A stretch of DNA of 36,194 bases from Hyphomicrobiales bacterium (GCA_027483505.1 JAIXUP010000023.1:1-36194), one strand, 5' to 3'. Shown: positions 17,747 through 26,490, counted from the first letter of the stretch. The notes: generated from the letters alone by a model not told the origin. Program-made: numbers and translations.

Positions 17747-18066
17747 GGCCTGGGCGCTCCCACGATGGTCGGCATCCAGCCCATGGCGGCGAAGCTGACA
17801 AATACGACCAGACGCACGAACAGCACCCACACGACCGTCAACAGCACCACGACCCTCTCGTGCACGGCGAGCGGCGTCACCAGTTGCACGGCATTGATGG
17901 CGGGCTGGGTGATCTGGCGGAACACGGTCCAGATGACCTTGTCGCTGTCTGGCGGGAAGAACAGCGACAGCACGAAGCGCCCCATCAACGTGTACATCAG
18001 CGCGGCCAGCGCCAGGTTGGGGATCTGGTAGAGCCAGAACAGTCCCTGGCTATCGACGTCGGTCAT
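17743..18066 (-). CDS. Small membrane protein, possibly YggT-like
   Basis: A 107-residue membrane protein with two clear helices, about 8-30 (L-F-W-L-Y-Q-I-P-N-L-A-L-A-A-L-M-Y) and 70-93 (V-V-L-L-T-V-V-W-V-L-F-V-R-L-V-V-F). Between them it reads S-L-F-F-P-P-D-S-D-K-V-I-W-T-V-F-R-Q-I-T-Q-P, with a Q-P turn near residue 50 that resembles YggT-family proteins, though I am not certain. ATG at 18066 has GAGGATC about 9 bases upstream; a GTG at 18102 is possible but poorly spaced. Overlaps the next gene by four bases. It lies just beyond the symporter terminator, so it has its own promoter in the short gap near 18070-18110. Confidence 0.72.
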   Translation of the reverse strand: MTDVDSQGLFWLYQIPNLALAALMYTLMGRFVLSLFFPPDSDKVIWTVFRQITQPAINAVQLVTPLAVHERVVVLLTVVWVLFVRLVVFVSFAAMGWMPTIVGAPRP

Positions 18067-18110
18067 GGCGGGATGATCCTCGGGCGGCGAACGAGCCGTC
18101 ACTTAAGATG

Positions 18111-18138
18111 AAAAAAGGGGCGGAACAAGCCGCCCCTT
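18111..18138 (-). terminator. Rho-independent terminator of the symporter operon
   Basis: On the minus strand a 9-bp stem AAGGGGCGG/CCGCCCCTT closes a 6-base loop and runs directly into six T residues. It is a textbook terminator 45 bases past the symporter stop. Confidence 0.93.
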
Positions 18139-18153
18139 CTGATCGCTTGCAGT

Positions 18154-18176
18154 CCTGCGGGCATGATGCCCGCAGG
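18154..18176 (-). repeat. Second hairpin just after the symporter stop codon
   Basis: A perfect 10-bp inverted repeat (CCTGCGGGCA and TGCCCGCAGG) with a 3-base loop, seven bases past the symporter stop. It precedes the terminator, so the transcript carries tandem hairpins at its 3' end. It may protect the mRNA from exonucleases. Confidence 0.6.
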
Positions 18177-18182
18177 GGTTGC

Positions 18183-20135
18183 TCACTTCTCGATCATCAC
18201 AGCCTCGCCACGGGGGCGACGGATGTCGTCGATGAAGCTCTGCATCTCGGAGCTCGGCGCCGTGGTGAACTTCGAGACGAGCCACATCGTCAGGAAGCCT
18301 ACCGGCATGCCGAACAGGCCTGCCGAGATGTTCGCCACGTTGAACCAGCCCACGCGGCTCGCCATCGGATGGTTGATGAGAACCATGCCCTGGCTGAAGA
18401 TCTGCGGCGTCTCCGCCTTGATCTTCGCCAGATCAACCAGAGCGCGTCCGGTCGTTGGGCTGACGTTGGAGTACATGCCGAGATAGTCGACGCCGAAGCC
18501 CGGGAAGTAGCGGGTCACGACGAGGTAGACCAGCGTGGTCAGGAAGCCGGCCCAGATACCTGCCACGGCGCCTGCCGAGGTGGTCTTCTTGGACCAGATG
18601 CCCATGACGAGCGCCGGGAACAGGCCTGCCGCAGCAAGGCTGAAGGCCCAGGCCACCATGGCCACGATATCCGCCGGACGTCCCGCCGCCACCCAGGCGG
18701 CAAGGATCGCGACGAGCACCAGAAGGACGCGTGCGATGATGAGTTTCCTCGCCACCGGAGCGTTCTTGTTGATCATGCGCGAGTAGACGTCGTGAGACAG
18801 CGCGTTGGCGATGGCGAGCAAGAGGCCGTCAGCGGTCGACAGCGCGGCGGCAAGACCACCAGCGGCGACGAGACCGGAGACGACATAGGGCAAGCCAGCG
18901 ATTTCAGGCGTGGCGATCACGATCGCGTCGGCCTGGATGGCAAAGTTGGCAAGGCTCAGCATGCCATTGTGACCAGCAATCCTGCCGCACGCTGCGGTGA
19001 TCGAGGCCACATCAACGGCATTGACGCCGCAGATCTGGATCAGACCGATCTTGCCATAGCTGTAGATCCAGCTTGGAAGCTGGCCGAGCGGCTTGCCGAT
19101 GACGTTCTCGAACACCTCCAGCTTCGCGAAGGCGGCATAGGCCGGCGCCGTGAAGTAGAGGATGAAGATGAACAGCAAGGTCCACGCCACCGAGGAGCGA
19201 GCTTCACGCACCGACGGGGTGGTGAAGTAGCGCATCAGGACGTGAGGCAGCGAAGCCGTGCCCACCATCAGGCAGAGCACGAGGGCGAAGAAGTTCAGGG
19301 GGTCGTAGCGGGCGAACGGCACAATGTGCGACGCGGTCGCTGCAACGCCGAGCGCTGCTTCTTTGATCTGGATCTCGGAGAGAACCGTGCCATAGGTGAG
19401 CTGCGGGATCGGAATGCCGAACTTCTGGGTCGAGAGGATCACGACCGGGACGAGATAGGCGATGATCAGGACGATGTACTGGGCAACCTGTGTCCAGGTC
19501 ACCGCGCGCATGCCGCCAAGCATCGAGCAGACGAGAATGCCGACGAGGCCGACAAACACAGCCATTTCGAACGACATGCCGAGCAGGCGTGCGCCGATCA
19601 GGCCCGTGCCGACGATCTGCGCCACCACATAGGTGAAGGAGCAGCTCATCAGGACGACGATGCCGGCGATTCGTGCCGCATTGCCGCCGAAGCGGAAGGC
19701 GAGGAAGTCCGGCACCGTGTAGCAACCGAACTTGCGCAGGTAAGGCGCAATCAGCGTCGCCACCAGCACATAGCCGCCAGTCCAGCCCAGGATGAAGGCA
19801 AGGCCGTCATAGCCAAGCAGATAGAGCGTGCCGGCCATCCCGATGAACGAGGCAGCGCTCATCCAGTCGGCGGCGGTCGCCATGCCGTTGTAGAAGGACG
19901 GCACCTTGCGGCCTGCGACATAATACTCGTCGACCTGCATAGTGCGGGAGAGAATGCCGATGGCGGCATAAACGCCGATCGTGAAGGCCACGAAGAGGTA
20001 GCCCAGAATGTTGTTGGGAACGCCCATGCGCTCCAGGATCGCGATAAAGATCACGAAGGCGACGAACCCACCCGTGTAGATGGTGTAGATCCGGCCCAGA
20101 TTTGAGGTGAAATCAGCTTTTGCTTCGGTTGCCAT
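18183..20135 (-). CDS. Sodium:solute symporter (acetate-permease-like, VC_2705 type)
   Basis: A 650-residue secondary transporter of the sodium:solute symporter family, subgroup that pairs with DUF4212 proteins (TIGR03648-like). About 13 membrane helices can be drawn. Typical landmarks: R-T-M-Q-V-D-E-Y-Y-V-A-G-R-K-V-P-S near residue 65, G-M-A-T-A-A-D-W-M-S-A-A-S-F-I-G in the second helix region, G-C-Y-T-V-P-D-F-L-A-F-R, and the late A-L-S-T-A-D-G-L-L-L-A-I-A-N-A-L-S-H-D motif. Homologs transport acetate or other short carboxylates with Na+. The DUF4212 gene lies 13 bases upstream and a response-regulator gene is divergent beyond it, which suggests dedicated control. Strong terminator after. 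Substrate (acetate, pyruvate, propionate) is not settled by sequence. Confidence 0.9.
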   Translation of the reverse strand: MATEAKADFTSNLGRIYTIYTGGFVAFVIFIAILERMGVPNNILGYLFVAFTIGVYAAIGILSRTMQVDEYYVAGRKVPSFYNGMATAADWMSAASFIGMAGTLYLLGYDGLAFILGWTGGYVLVATLIAPYLRKFGCYTVPDFLAFRFGGNAARIAGIVVLMSCSFTYVVAQIVGTGLIGARLLGMSFEMAVFVGLVGILVCSMLGGMRAVTWTQVAQYIVLIIAYLVPVVILSTQKFGIPIPQLTYGTVLSEIQIKEAALGVAATASHIVPFARYDPLNFFALVLCLMVGTASLPHVLMRYFTTPSVREARSSVAWTLLFIFILYFTAPAYAAFAKLEVFENVIGKPLGQLPSWIYSYGKIGLIQICGVNAVDVASITAACGRIAGHNGMLSLANFAIQADAIVIATPEIAGLPYVVSGLVAAGGLAAALSTADGLLLAIANALSHDVYSRMINKNAPVARKLIIARVLLVLVAILAAWVAAGRPADIVAMVAWAFSLAAAGLFPALVMGIWSKKTTSAGAVAGIWAGFLTTLVYLVVTRYFPGFGVDYLGMYSNVSPTTGRALVDLAKIKAETPQIFSQGMVLINHPMASRVGWFNVANISAGLFGMPVGFLTMWLVSKFTTAPSSEMQSFIDDIRRPRGEAVMIEK

Positions 20136-20148
20136 GGTGCGTTTCCCC

Positions 20149-20409
20149 TCAATCGTCTTCGGCCATGCCGTATTTGCGGTCGACCTTGTCCTGTGCTCCC
20201 GAGAACCAGAACAATTGCGCCACGAACACGATCAATGAGCCCTGCGCTGCCATGTAGAACCCGAGCGGAAAGCCGAGGATCTTGATGTTGTTCAGGGCAG
20301 GGGCGAACATGTGGATGAAGAAGGAAAAGAAGGCCCAGATGCCTATCATGATGTAGGTCAGACGCTGGGTCTCTGCCCAATGCGCCTGAACCTTGTTTGG
20401 TTCGCTCAT
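20149..20409 (-). CDS. DUF4212 small subunit/partner of the symporter
   Basis: An 86-residue protein of the DUF4212 family. Two hydrophobic segments: about 18-38 (L-T-Y-I-M-I-G-I-W-A-F-F-S-F-F-I-H-M-F-A-P) and 44-68. The H-W-A-E-T-Q-R-L-T motif before the first helix is family-typical. DUF4212 genes almost always precede a large sodium:solute symporter and are thought to be an accessory subunit, as here. ATG at 20409 is supported by GGGAGA about 8 bases upstream; a longer form to 20490 would start without a ribosome site. Confidence 0.9.
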   Translation of the reverse strand: MSEPNKVQAHWAETQRLTYIMIGIWAFFSFFIHMFAPALNNIKILGFPLGFYMAAQGSLIVFVAQLFWFSGAQDKVDRKYGMAEDD

Positions 20410-20516
20410 CTTGCGTTTCTCCCGATGCAGCCACATGCGGGGTCCGGACGCCCCGTCACTGCTTGCTGCGACAGTCGGCACTCCCGGCATGGTAAAGCCG
20501 GATTAACCGATGTGGC

Positions 20517-20527
20517 TTAATTAAGGC
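20517..20527 (+). repeat. Direct repeat copy 1 (TTAATTAAGGC)
   Basis: First of two exact 11-base copies 113 bases apart; it begins with the palindrome TTAATTAA. It is closer to the symporter operon side. Confidence 0.7.
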
Positions 20528-20614
20528 GTAAGTGATTTTGCGGATAGGCCTACTAAAGACTCATCACCACCTTTAAATTGAACAATGTTTTCATGTGTTT
20601 ATGTGCACCGCATC

Positions 20615-20631
20615 AACATTTTGAAAATGTT
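20615..20631. promoter_or_regulatory. 17-base palindrome, candidate operator
   Basis: AACATTTTGAAAATGTT has two perfect 8-base arms around a single central G. It touches direct repeat copy 2 and lies about 103 bases upstream of the response-regulator start. Symmetry and position suit a dimeric HTH protein such as a LuxR-type response regulator. Confidence 0.55.
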
Positions 20632-20640
20632 AATTAAGGC
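20630..20640 (+). repeat. Direct repeat copy 2 (TTAATTAAGGC)
   Basis: Second exact copy of the 11-base repeat, overlapping the last two bases of the palindrome at 20615-20631. Confidence 0.7.
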
Positions 20641-20733
20641 CGGTGCGGGGCGGACTTGCCTTGACCAGCGCGACGTGTGCAAACTTGCCGAAATCAACAA
20701 GAACAACGGCCTATCCGAGGGAGGGAACGGCAG

Positions 20734-21426
20734 ATGTCGGGAGAGCGCGCTGCGGCGATCTTGATCGCGGACGATCATCCTCTGTTCAGGGGCGCGCTGC
20801 GGCAGGCGCTCGTCTCCGCGCTCCCGGGCGCGGCCCTGTCGGAGGCTGGATCCTTTGACGAGGTCACCGGCCTGCTGTCAGGGGGGCTGGAGGCGGACCT
20901 CATCCTGCTGGATCTGAGCATGCCAGGCGTGCAGGGCTTTTCCGGCCTGCTGGTCCTGCGGGCGGACTATCCGCAAGTCCCGGTGATGGTGGTGTCGGCC
21001 CATGATGATCCCGGCGTGGTCAGGCGCTGCATCGAGTTCGGCGCGTTGGGCTTCATGCCCAAGACGCTCGACGCCGGGCAGATGGCGGTGGCGGTGCAGT
21101 CGGTTCTGGACGGACAGATCTGGGTGCCGGCCGGGATTGACCTGTCCTCCGGACACGATAGCGAGACAGCAGGGACCATCAAGCGGCTGATGTCGCTGAC
21201 CCCGCAACAGGTGCGGGTGCTGATGATGCTGTCGGAGGGCCTGCTGAACAAGCAGGTCGCCTACGAACTCGGCGTTTCCGAAGCCACGGTGAAGGCCCAT
21301 GTCTCGGCCATCCTGCAGAAGCTCGGCGTTGACAGCCGCACACAGGCCGTGATCCTTGCGTCCAAGATTGCCGCGACGGGCTGGAGCCCTTCAGAGCCAT
21401 CATCCCAGAACTCCACGGCGGCCTGA
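20734..21426 (+). CDS. LuxR/NarL-type response regulator
   Basis: A 230-residue two-component response regulator. Receiver domain 8-125: acidic D13-D14, phosphoacceptor Asp60 in L-I-L-L-D60-L-S-M-P-G, switch Ser88 and Lys110 in F-M-P-K-T. A LuxR HTH follows at about 155-210 (L-T-P-Q-Q-V-R-V-L-M-M-L-S-E-G-L-L-N-K-Q-V-A-Y-E-L). The gene is divergent from the DUF4212/symporter operon, an arrangement known for CrbR/ErdR-type regulators of acetate and ethanol use, so a role in controlling that transporter is likely. No histidine kinase is visible nearby, so the partner lies elsewhere. ATG at 20734 has a GAGGG ribosome site; the longer in-frame form from 20677 has none. Confidence 0.9.
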   Translation: MSGERAAAILIADDHPLFRGALRQALVSALPGAALSEAGSFDEVTGLLSGGLEADLILLDLSMPGVQGFSGLLVLRADYPQVPVMVVSAHDDPGVVRRCIEFGALGFMPKTLDAGQMAVAVQSVLDGQIWVPAGIDLSSGHDSETAGTIKRLMSLTPQQVRVLMMLSEGLLNKQVAYELGVSEATVKAHVSAILQKLGVDSRTQAVILASKIAATGWSPSEPSSQNSTAA

Positions 21427-21467
21427 CCGGCGCCGGACGGACCCAGGCCGGCGAAAGGTTGTGCCAT

Positions 21468-21734
21468 ATGTCGGACCCCAAACTTGAACGCGTCCTGGGC
21501 GGCTCGCCGCTCAGCGTGCTCGTCAAGCTGATCTTCCTGTCGCTGATCGTCGGCGCCATCATGGCCTTTCTCGGGCTGACGCCGAAAGGCCTGTTCGACG
21601 CCATCGGGACCTTTGTGCGTTCGATCCTCAACCTGGGCACGGACGCCATCTGGCAGGTGGCGCAGTGGGTCGTCGCCGGCGCGCTGGTGGTCGTGCCGAT
21701 CTGGCTGGTCCTCAGGCTGCTGGGCCGGAAGTGA
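21468..21734 (+). CDS. DUF6460 small membrane protein
   Basis: An 88-residue protein with two membrane helices, about 16-38 ([20 protein letters not shown]) and 62-85. The start [18 protein letters not shown] and the phrase F-L-G-L-T-P fit the DUF6460 family. Function unknown. ATG at 21468 with AAAGG about 9 bases upstream; a TTG three codons earlier is less likely. It is 41 bases after the response regulator and may be cotranscribed. The last 23 bases overlap the end of pyrD on the other strand. Confidence 0.8.
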   Translation: MSDPKLERVLGGSPLSVLVKLIFLSLIVGAIMAFLGLTPKGLFDAIGTFVRSILNLGTDAIWQVAQWVVAGALVVVPIWLVLRLLGRK

Positions 21735-22815
21735 GCCCCCTGCCGGCGGCATAATCATCCATCCGGCTGCCGACGCAGGCACTGATGTCGGGAAGGCCGG
21801 CTCGGTCGAGATGCGTGACGAGGCCCTGCTTGATCGCATTGAACAATCCCGGTCCCTTGTAGACCAGCGCCGTGTAAAGTTGCACAAGGCTGGCGCCGGC
21901 CTCGATCTTGGCCAGCGCGCCCTGCCAATCCTCGACACCGCCGACGCCGATGAGCGGCAGGCGGCCTGCGATGCGTTGCGCCGTCTGGGCCAGGACGCGG
22001 GTCGAACGGACGAAGAGGGGACGGCCGGACAGCCCGCCCGTCTCGGCCTTGTGCGGGCTTGTCAGAATGATGGGCCGGTCGATGGTGGTGTTGGAAACAA
22101 TCAGCCCGTCGATCATGCGCCCGAGCGCGACCGCGACGATCCCGTCAAGGTCCGCTTCGAGCAGATCGGGCGCGATCTTGAGGAGCACCGGGGTCCGGCG
22201 CGTGCCGGCGCACGCCTCGTCGCGGGCCGCCAGCGTCCGCGCGATGAGATCGTCGAGCGCGGCCTCGCCCTGCAGGTCGCGCAGGCCAGGCGTGTTCGGC
22301 GACGAGACATTGATCGTCAGGAAATCGCAGAGCGGCGCGAGGGCGCGTGCGAGAATGGCATAATCGCCGGACCGGTCGGTCGAAGCCTTGTTGGCTCCCA
22401 GATTGACGCCGACAATCCCCGGACGCCCACGCCGGGCGCGCAGCCGGGCCGCCACGGCCTCGACGCCGACGCTGTTCAGGCCGTAGCGGTTGATCACAGC
22501 CGCGTCTTCGGCGAGCCGGAACACGCGCGGACGCTCATTGCCCGGCTGGGGTAGCGGGGTGACGCCGCCGATCTCCATGAATCCGACGCCGAGGCCCAGC
22601 ACGCCATCGATGGCTTCGGCATGCTTGTCAAAACCGGCCGCCAGCCCGACCGGATTGGGGAACGCCAGGCCAAAGGCCCGCACGGCCAGGCGCGGATCAT
22701 CCGGCGACGGTCTGCGGGCGGGCGCCAGGGCCAGCGCGGCCACGGCGAGCCTGTGCGCGCTTTCCGGATCGAGCGCGTGGATCAGCGGCCGGGCGAGATC
22801 AAACAGACCGGCCAT
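21712..22815 (-). CDS. pyrD: Dihydroorotate dehydrogenase (quinone), class 2
   Basis: A 367-residue FMN enzyme that oxidises dihydroorotate to orotate in pyrimidine synthesis and reduces membrane quinone. The N-terminal helical segment (about 1-45, ending A-P-A-R-R-P) is the membrane-associated extension that marks class 2. Key motifs: [11 protein letters not shown] at 54-64, [12 protein letters not shown] at 168-179 with the catalytic Ser of class 2, L-L-K-I-A-P-D, and the FMN-binding L-I-G-V-G-G-V and [13 protein letters not shown]. The ATG at 22815 overlaps the stop of the DUF952 gene by one base (TGATG). The gene converges on DUF6460 with a 23-base overlap. Confidence 0.95.
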   Translation of the reverse strand: MAGLFDLARPLIHALDPESAHRLAVAALALAPARRPSPDDPRLAVRAFGLAFPNPVGLAAGFDKHAEAIDGVLGLGVGFMEIGGVTPLPQPGNERPRVFRLAEDAAVINRYGLNSVGVEAVAARLRARRGRPGIVGVNLGANKASTDRSGDYAILARALAPLCDFLTINVSSPNTPGLRDLQGEAALDDLIARTLAARDEACAGTRRTPVLLKIAPDLLEADLDGIVAVALGRMIDGLIVSNTTIDRPIILTSPHKAETGGLSGRPLFVRSTRVLAQTAQRIAGRLPLIGVGGVEDWQGALAKIEAGASLVQLYTALVYKGPGLFNAIKQGLVTHLDRAGLPDISACVGSRMDDYAAGRGLTSGPAA

Positions 22816-23174
22816 CAGGGCATGTCCAGCGGAAAGACATGCCGTCCGGCCGGCGCCATTGGCAGGGGCTCGATCCAGCGCACGGCGCCAAGTGGCAGAG
22901 GACCATAGAGGTGGGGGAACAACGCGCCTCCGCGCGAGGCCTCCCAGCGCAGCGCAGGACCGAGCCCGGCCGTGTCGACCGCGATCAGCAGCAGATCTGT
23001 CGCAGCGGCAAAGTGCCTGGCCGCCGTCTCGACCACCTGCGCGGCTGTGGAAAAGTGGATGAAGCCATCGGCCAGATCGACCGGAGCGCCGGTGAAAACC
23101 CCCGCCCGCTCGGCGAGCGCCCAGTCGGCCGCAGGATGAAGCTTGTAGATCAGCGCTGTCGGAGCCGATGACAT
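22815..23174 (-). CDS. DUF952 domain-containing protein
   Basis: A 119-residue cytoplasmic protein of the DUF952 family. The I-Y-K-L-H start (residues 9-13), [11 protein letters not shown] in the middle and the late [10 protein letters not shown] motif are diagnostic. Function is not established. The stop overlaps the pyrD start by one base, so it is translationally coupled to pyrD, a link that recurs in Hyphomicrobiales. AAGG lies about 7 bases before ATG 23174; a longer form to 23279 would add a basic, low-complexity stretch. Confidence 0.88.
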   Translation of the reverse strand: MSSAPTALIYKLHPAADWALAERAGVFTGAPVDLADGFIHFSTAAQVVETAARHFAAATDLLLIAVDTAGLGPALRWEASRGGALFPHLYGPLPLGAVRWIEPLPMAPAGRHVFPLDMP

Positions 23175-23348
23175 TCCTGTGCCTTGCAAAGCCTGGCGCC
23201 CACTGCCGGCGGCGGCTTGGGCATAGACCGCAGGCGGGCGCCATTCAAGACCTGTTTGCCATAGCGGGCTTCTAGGCATGATGTCTGTTTCAAGGGCTAA
23301 ATTCCTATGCTAGAGAGAGGTGGACGCACTCACACCGGAGGCTGGAGC

Positions 23349-23984
23349 ATGCTCTCCCACGACCAGATCTGGGGCGCGATCGACGCGCTCGCCGAACGTT
23401 ATCAGATGACGCCATCGGGGCTGGCCAAGCGGGCCGGGCTCGACGCGACCACGTTCAACCGCTCCAAGCGCATCGGGGCCGATGGCCGCGAGCGCTGGCC
23501 CTCGACCGAATCGCTGGCCAAGATCCTGGTGGCCACAGGCGCCAGCCTCGACGAGTTCATCTCGCTCGTGGCCAATATCGGGCGCAACGCAATGCGCCAG
23601 CGCACGATCCCGCTGATCGGCTTTGCCCAGGCGGGCAATGGCGGCTTCTTTGACGACAGCGGGCTGCCGCAGGGCGACGGCTGGGACGAGGTGGCATTTC
23701 CGGACATCGCCGATGAACGGGTCTATGCGCTCGAGATCAATGGCGAATCGATGATGCCGCTGTACCGCGACGGCGACACGATCATCGTATCGCCCGCCGC
23801 CCTGGTGCGCCGCGGCGACCGGGTCGTGGTGCGGACGATCGACGGCGAGGTGATGGCGAAGGAACTCAAGCGCAAGACGCTGAAGACGGTCGAACTCGCT
23901 TCGCTCAATCCGGATCACCCTGACCGGGTGCTGCAGCTCTCGGAGGTCTCGTTCATCGCCCGCGTGATCTGGGCCAGCCAATGA
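23349..23984 (+). CDS. S24-peptidase-type (LexA-like) transcriptional regulator
   Basis: A 211-residue protein with an N-terminal helix-turn-helix (about 6-75, Y-Q-M-T-P-S-G-L-A-K-R-A-G-L-D) and a C-terminal S24 peptidase fold (about 86-205). The self-cleavage Ser134 (N-G-E-S134-M-M-P) and Lys171 (M-A-K171-E-L) are 37 residues apart, exactly as in LexA (S119/K156). The usual Ala-Gly cleavage site is represented by Ala95-Gly96 in F-A-Q-A-G-N, 38 residues before Ser134. This fits a repressor that may be inactivated by RecA-dependent or stress-induced self-cleavage. ATG at 23349 has GGAGG about 7 bases upstream. Targets unknown; it is not LexA itself by overall sequence. Confidence 0.88.
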   Translation: MLSHDQIWGAIDALAERYQMTPSGLAKRAGLDATTFNRSKRIGADGRERWPSTESLAKILVATGASLDEFISLVANIGRNAMRQRTIPLIGFAQAGNGGFFDDSGLPQGDGWDEVAFPDIADERVYALEINGESMMPLYRDGDTIIVSPAALVRRGDRVVVRTIDGEVMAKELKRKTLKTVELASLNPDHPDRVLQLSEVSFIARVIWASQ

Positions 23985-24731
23985 TCAGGGCTGCAGCAGC
24001 AGCCAGACGCCCTTGGCGAGATACACCGCGCTGACGGCCAGGATGATGGTCCGGCTCCAGCTCCTGAAGCTGGCCTCGCTGATGCGCGCCAGCACGAGCG
24101 CCGCGAGCGAAGCGCCCGTCATGGCAAGCGCGATCGAGCCGCCGTAGATCCAGAGCGGGAAGATGTCGCCCGCATCCGACAGGGATCCGAAAAAGGCGAC
24201 GCGCTGGACATGGGCCATGGTCTGCGAGGCCGCCTTCGTGGCGACGATGGTCTTGCGGTCGAGATTGGATTTCTGGAAGAAGATGTCCAGCACGTTGCCG
24301 GCGACCCCGGCCATGAGCTGCACCAGCATCACGACCGCGCCGCAGAGCACCGAGCCGCCACGCCGCATCACATCCGGCCGCCAGCCTGCCGGGACCAATT
24401 CGACCAGGAAGGGCGTGAGGCCCATGGCGATGTAGACCAGCGACTTGTCCGGCACATGCGCCACCGCCTTCATCAGCAGGAAGACAACGAACGAACCCAG
24501 CGCATAGCCAAGGATGATGCGCCAGTTGATGTGCGCGCGCCACAGCAGGGCGCGCCAGCCATTGGAGGCTGTCTGCGTCACGCCATGCAGCACCATGGCG
24601 GCGGTCACGTCCATGAGCAGCAGGAGGATGCCCATCAGGATCATGCCGCCCGCCATGCCGACGACGCCGGACAGGAACGAGGTGGCCAGAACGGAGATGC
24701 CGGCGAGGGCGAGGGTGAGAGGGGTCAGCAT
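23985..24731 (-). CDS. TSUP (TauE/SafE) family permease
   Basis: A second TSUP-family membrane protein, 248 residues from the ATG at 24731. It keeps the two-fold pattern but with relaxed motifs: G-V-V-G-M-A-G-G-M-I-L-M-G in the first half and G-V-A-G-N-V-L-D-I-F in the second, lacking the G-x-G-G-G of the first TSUP in this window. Seven or eight hydrophobic segments. Substrate unknown. It follows lysS by 49 bases on the same strand. A GTG start at 24749 is possible; both lack a good ribosome site. The stop is back-to-back with that of the S24 gene (TGATCA). Confidence 0.8.
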   Translation of the reverse strand: MLTPLTLALAGISVLATSFLSGVVGMAGGMILMGILLLLMDVTAAMVLHGVTQTASNGWRALLWRAHINWRIILGYALGSFVVFLLMKAVAHVPDKSLVYIAMGLTPFLVELVPAGWRPDVMRRGGSVLCGAVVMLVQLMAGVAGNVLDIFFQKSNLDRKTIVATKAASQTMAHVQRVAFFGSLSDAGDIFPLWIYGGSIALAMTGASLAALVLARISEASFRSWSRTIILAVSAVYLAKGVWLLLQP

Positions 24732-24780
24732 CCTGCCGCGTCGATCCACCCACTTTTGCAGGCCATGCCCATGCCTAAAC

Positions 24781-26490
24781 TCACACCCGCCCCTTCATGA
24801 AAGCTTCATGTTCCGCGATCAGGCCTTCACCGAGCGCCTTTTCGATCAGCGCCCGCGTGTTGGCGACCCCGTAGATCGCGGCGAAAGAGCCGAAGCGCGG
24901 GCCCTGATCCTCACCGAACAGAACCTGATAGACAGCCTTCCACCAGTCACCCTTGACGCCGGGGCGCTCGGGCGTGGCCCCCTTGGCCTCAAGGTTCTGG
25001 TAGCGCGGTACGGTGCGGGCGATGTCCAGCGCCAGATCCTGCAGCATCTCTGGCGTGGCGTCGGATGGCGCGTTCGCGAGCGACCCGGCCAGACGCGACA
25101 AGGTCTCCGCCTCGACCTCGTCGGCGGCGCGGTAGGCCTTGGCCGGCTTCACGAAATCGCGGAAATAGGCGATGGCGTAGCCGATCAGGCCGTCGAGCTT
25201 CGGGTGGGTTGCCGGCGACACGCCGGGCGCATAGCGCTGCAGGAAGGCCCAGAGCACGGCCTTGTCCTCGGAGTTGGCGACCCCCACGAGGTTGAGCAGG
25301 AGCCCGAAGGTGACCTGCGTCCGTGGCGCATTCTCACCGGCGCCGCCCGCCTGCGCGACGACTTCCGGGGCCGGCGGCGCGCCGCCATGGATATGCCAGA
25401 CCGGGTTGCCGAGCCGGTTCTTCCAGTCCTGCCGTTCATAGCCGCCGAGGAATTGCTGGTAGTCATCGACCGCGCGCGGAATGACATCGAAGTGCAGCTT
25501 CTTGGCCTCGCGCGGGCGCTGGTACATGAACAGCGACAGGCTTTCGGCCGAACCATAGCCAAGCCATTGGTCGATGGTCAGGCCATTGCCCTTGGACTTG
25601 GATATCTTCTGGCCGCTCTCGTCGAGGAACAGCTCGTAGACATAATGCTCGGGCGGAGTGCCGCCGAGGATGGCGCAGATGCGGTCATAGACGCCGGCAT
25701 TGGTCTGGTGATCCTTGCCGAACATCTCGAAATCGACATCGAGCGCCGCCCAGCGCATGCCGAAATCCGGCTTCCACTGCAGCTTCACATGGCCGCCCGT
25801 CACCGGCAGCGTGGTGTCGCGCCCATCCTCGTCGGCGAAGGTGATGGTCCCGGCCGCCGCATCGACATGCTTCATCGGCACATACAGCACCCGGCCCGTG
25901 GTCGGCGAGATCGGCAGGAACGGGCTGTAGGTCGCCTGCCGCTCGGCTCCGAGCGTCGGCAGCATCACCGCCATGATCTGGTCATAGCGCTCGGCTGCGC
26001 GCCGGAGCACCGCGTCGAAGCGCCCGGCGCGGTAATAGTCGGTGGCGCTCGCGAACTCGTATTCGAAGCCGAACGTGTCGAGAAAGCGCCGCAACATGGC
26101 GTTGTTGTGCTGGCCAAAGGTCGGTTCGGGACCTTCGAACGGATTCGGCACGCTCGTCAGCGGCTTTTGCAGGTGCGGTTCGAGGAACGCCGGATCCGGC
26201 ACATTCTCGGGAATCTTGCGCATCCCGTCCATGTCGTCGGAGAAGACGAGCAGCCGCGTCGGCACCTTGCCGTCGGTCAGAACCTCGAAAGCCCGGCGCA
26301 CCATGGTGGTGCGCGCAACCTCGCCGAAGGTGCCGATGTGCGGCAGGCCCGAAGGGCCATAGCCTGTCTCGAACAGGACCTCCTTCTTGCCCGATTTCGC
26401 GATGCGCGCCACGAGCTTGCGGGCCTCCTCGAACGGCCAGGCGGCCGAGGTCCGTGCGGCGTCAATCAGGGCGGGATCGAACGTGGTCAT
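24781..26490 (-). CDS. lysS: Lysyl-tRNA synthetase, class I (archaeal-type)
   Basis: A 569-residue class I lysyl-tRNA synthetase that charges tRNA-Lys. The HIGH motif is P-H-I-G-T at 50-54 and the KMSKS loop is K-I-S-K-S at 295-299, both class I signatures absent from class II LysRS. Other family marks: [19 protein letters not shown] and F-G-K-D-H-Q-T. The all-alpha anticodon region occupies the C-terminal third. Class I LysRS is standard in alphaproteobacteria, so this is expected for the group. No second lysS is in the window. Followed by a TSUP permease, preceded by a solute-binding protein gene with 69 bases between them. Confidence 0.96.
   Translation of the reverse strand: MTTFDPALIDAARTSAAWPFEEARKLVARIAKSGKKEVLFETGYGPSGLPHIGTFGEVARTTMVRRAFEVLTDGKVPTRLLVFSDDMDGMRKIPENVPDPAFLEPHLQKPLTSVPNPFEGPEPTFGQHNNAMLRRFLDTFGFEYEFASATDYYRAGRFDAVLRRAAERYDQIMAVMLPTLGAERQATYSPFLPISPTTGRVLYVPMKHVDAAAGTITFADEDGRDTTLPVTGGHVKLQWKPDFGMRWAALDVDFEMFGKDHQTNAGVYDRICAILGGTPPEHYVYELFLDESGQKISKSKGNGLTIDQWLGYGSAESLSLFMYQRPREAKKLHFDVIPRAVDDYQQFLGGYERQDWKNRLGNPVWHIHGGAPPAPEVVAQAGGAGENAPRTQVTFGLLLNLVGVANSEDKAVLWAFLQRYAPGVSPATHPKLDGLIGYAIAYFRDFVKPAKAYRAADEVEAETLSRLAGSLANAPSDATPEMLQDLALDIARTVPRYQNLEAKGATPERPGVKGDWWKAVYQVLFGEDQGPRFGSFAAIYGVANTRALIEKALGEGLIAEHEAFMKGRV

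Larger units (their letters stand above)
20410..20733. promoter_or_regulatory. Divergent regulatory region, symporter operon and response regulator
   Basis: These 324 bases hold no gene. The stretch 20490-20640 is strikingly AT-rich for this genome. It contains an exact 11-base direct repeat (20517-20527 and 20630-20640) and a 17-base near-perfect palindrome at 20615-20631, all located between two divergent genes that look functionally linked. Promoters for both genes must lie here; the repeats are good operator candidates for the response regulator encoded next. Confidence 0.65.

Noticed and set aside
18108..20105. A 665-codon frame antisense to the symporter, rich in His, Asp and Arg.
   Set aside because: It exists only because the transporter's hydrophobic codons read backwards as polar ones; it starts inside the terminator hairpin.
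20517..20640. The TTAATTAAGGC direct repeats as phage attachment sites.
   Set aside because: No integrase or phage gene is near and the enclosed 100 bases are a promoter region.
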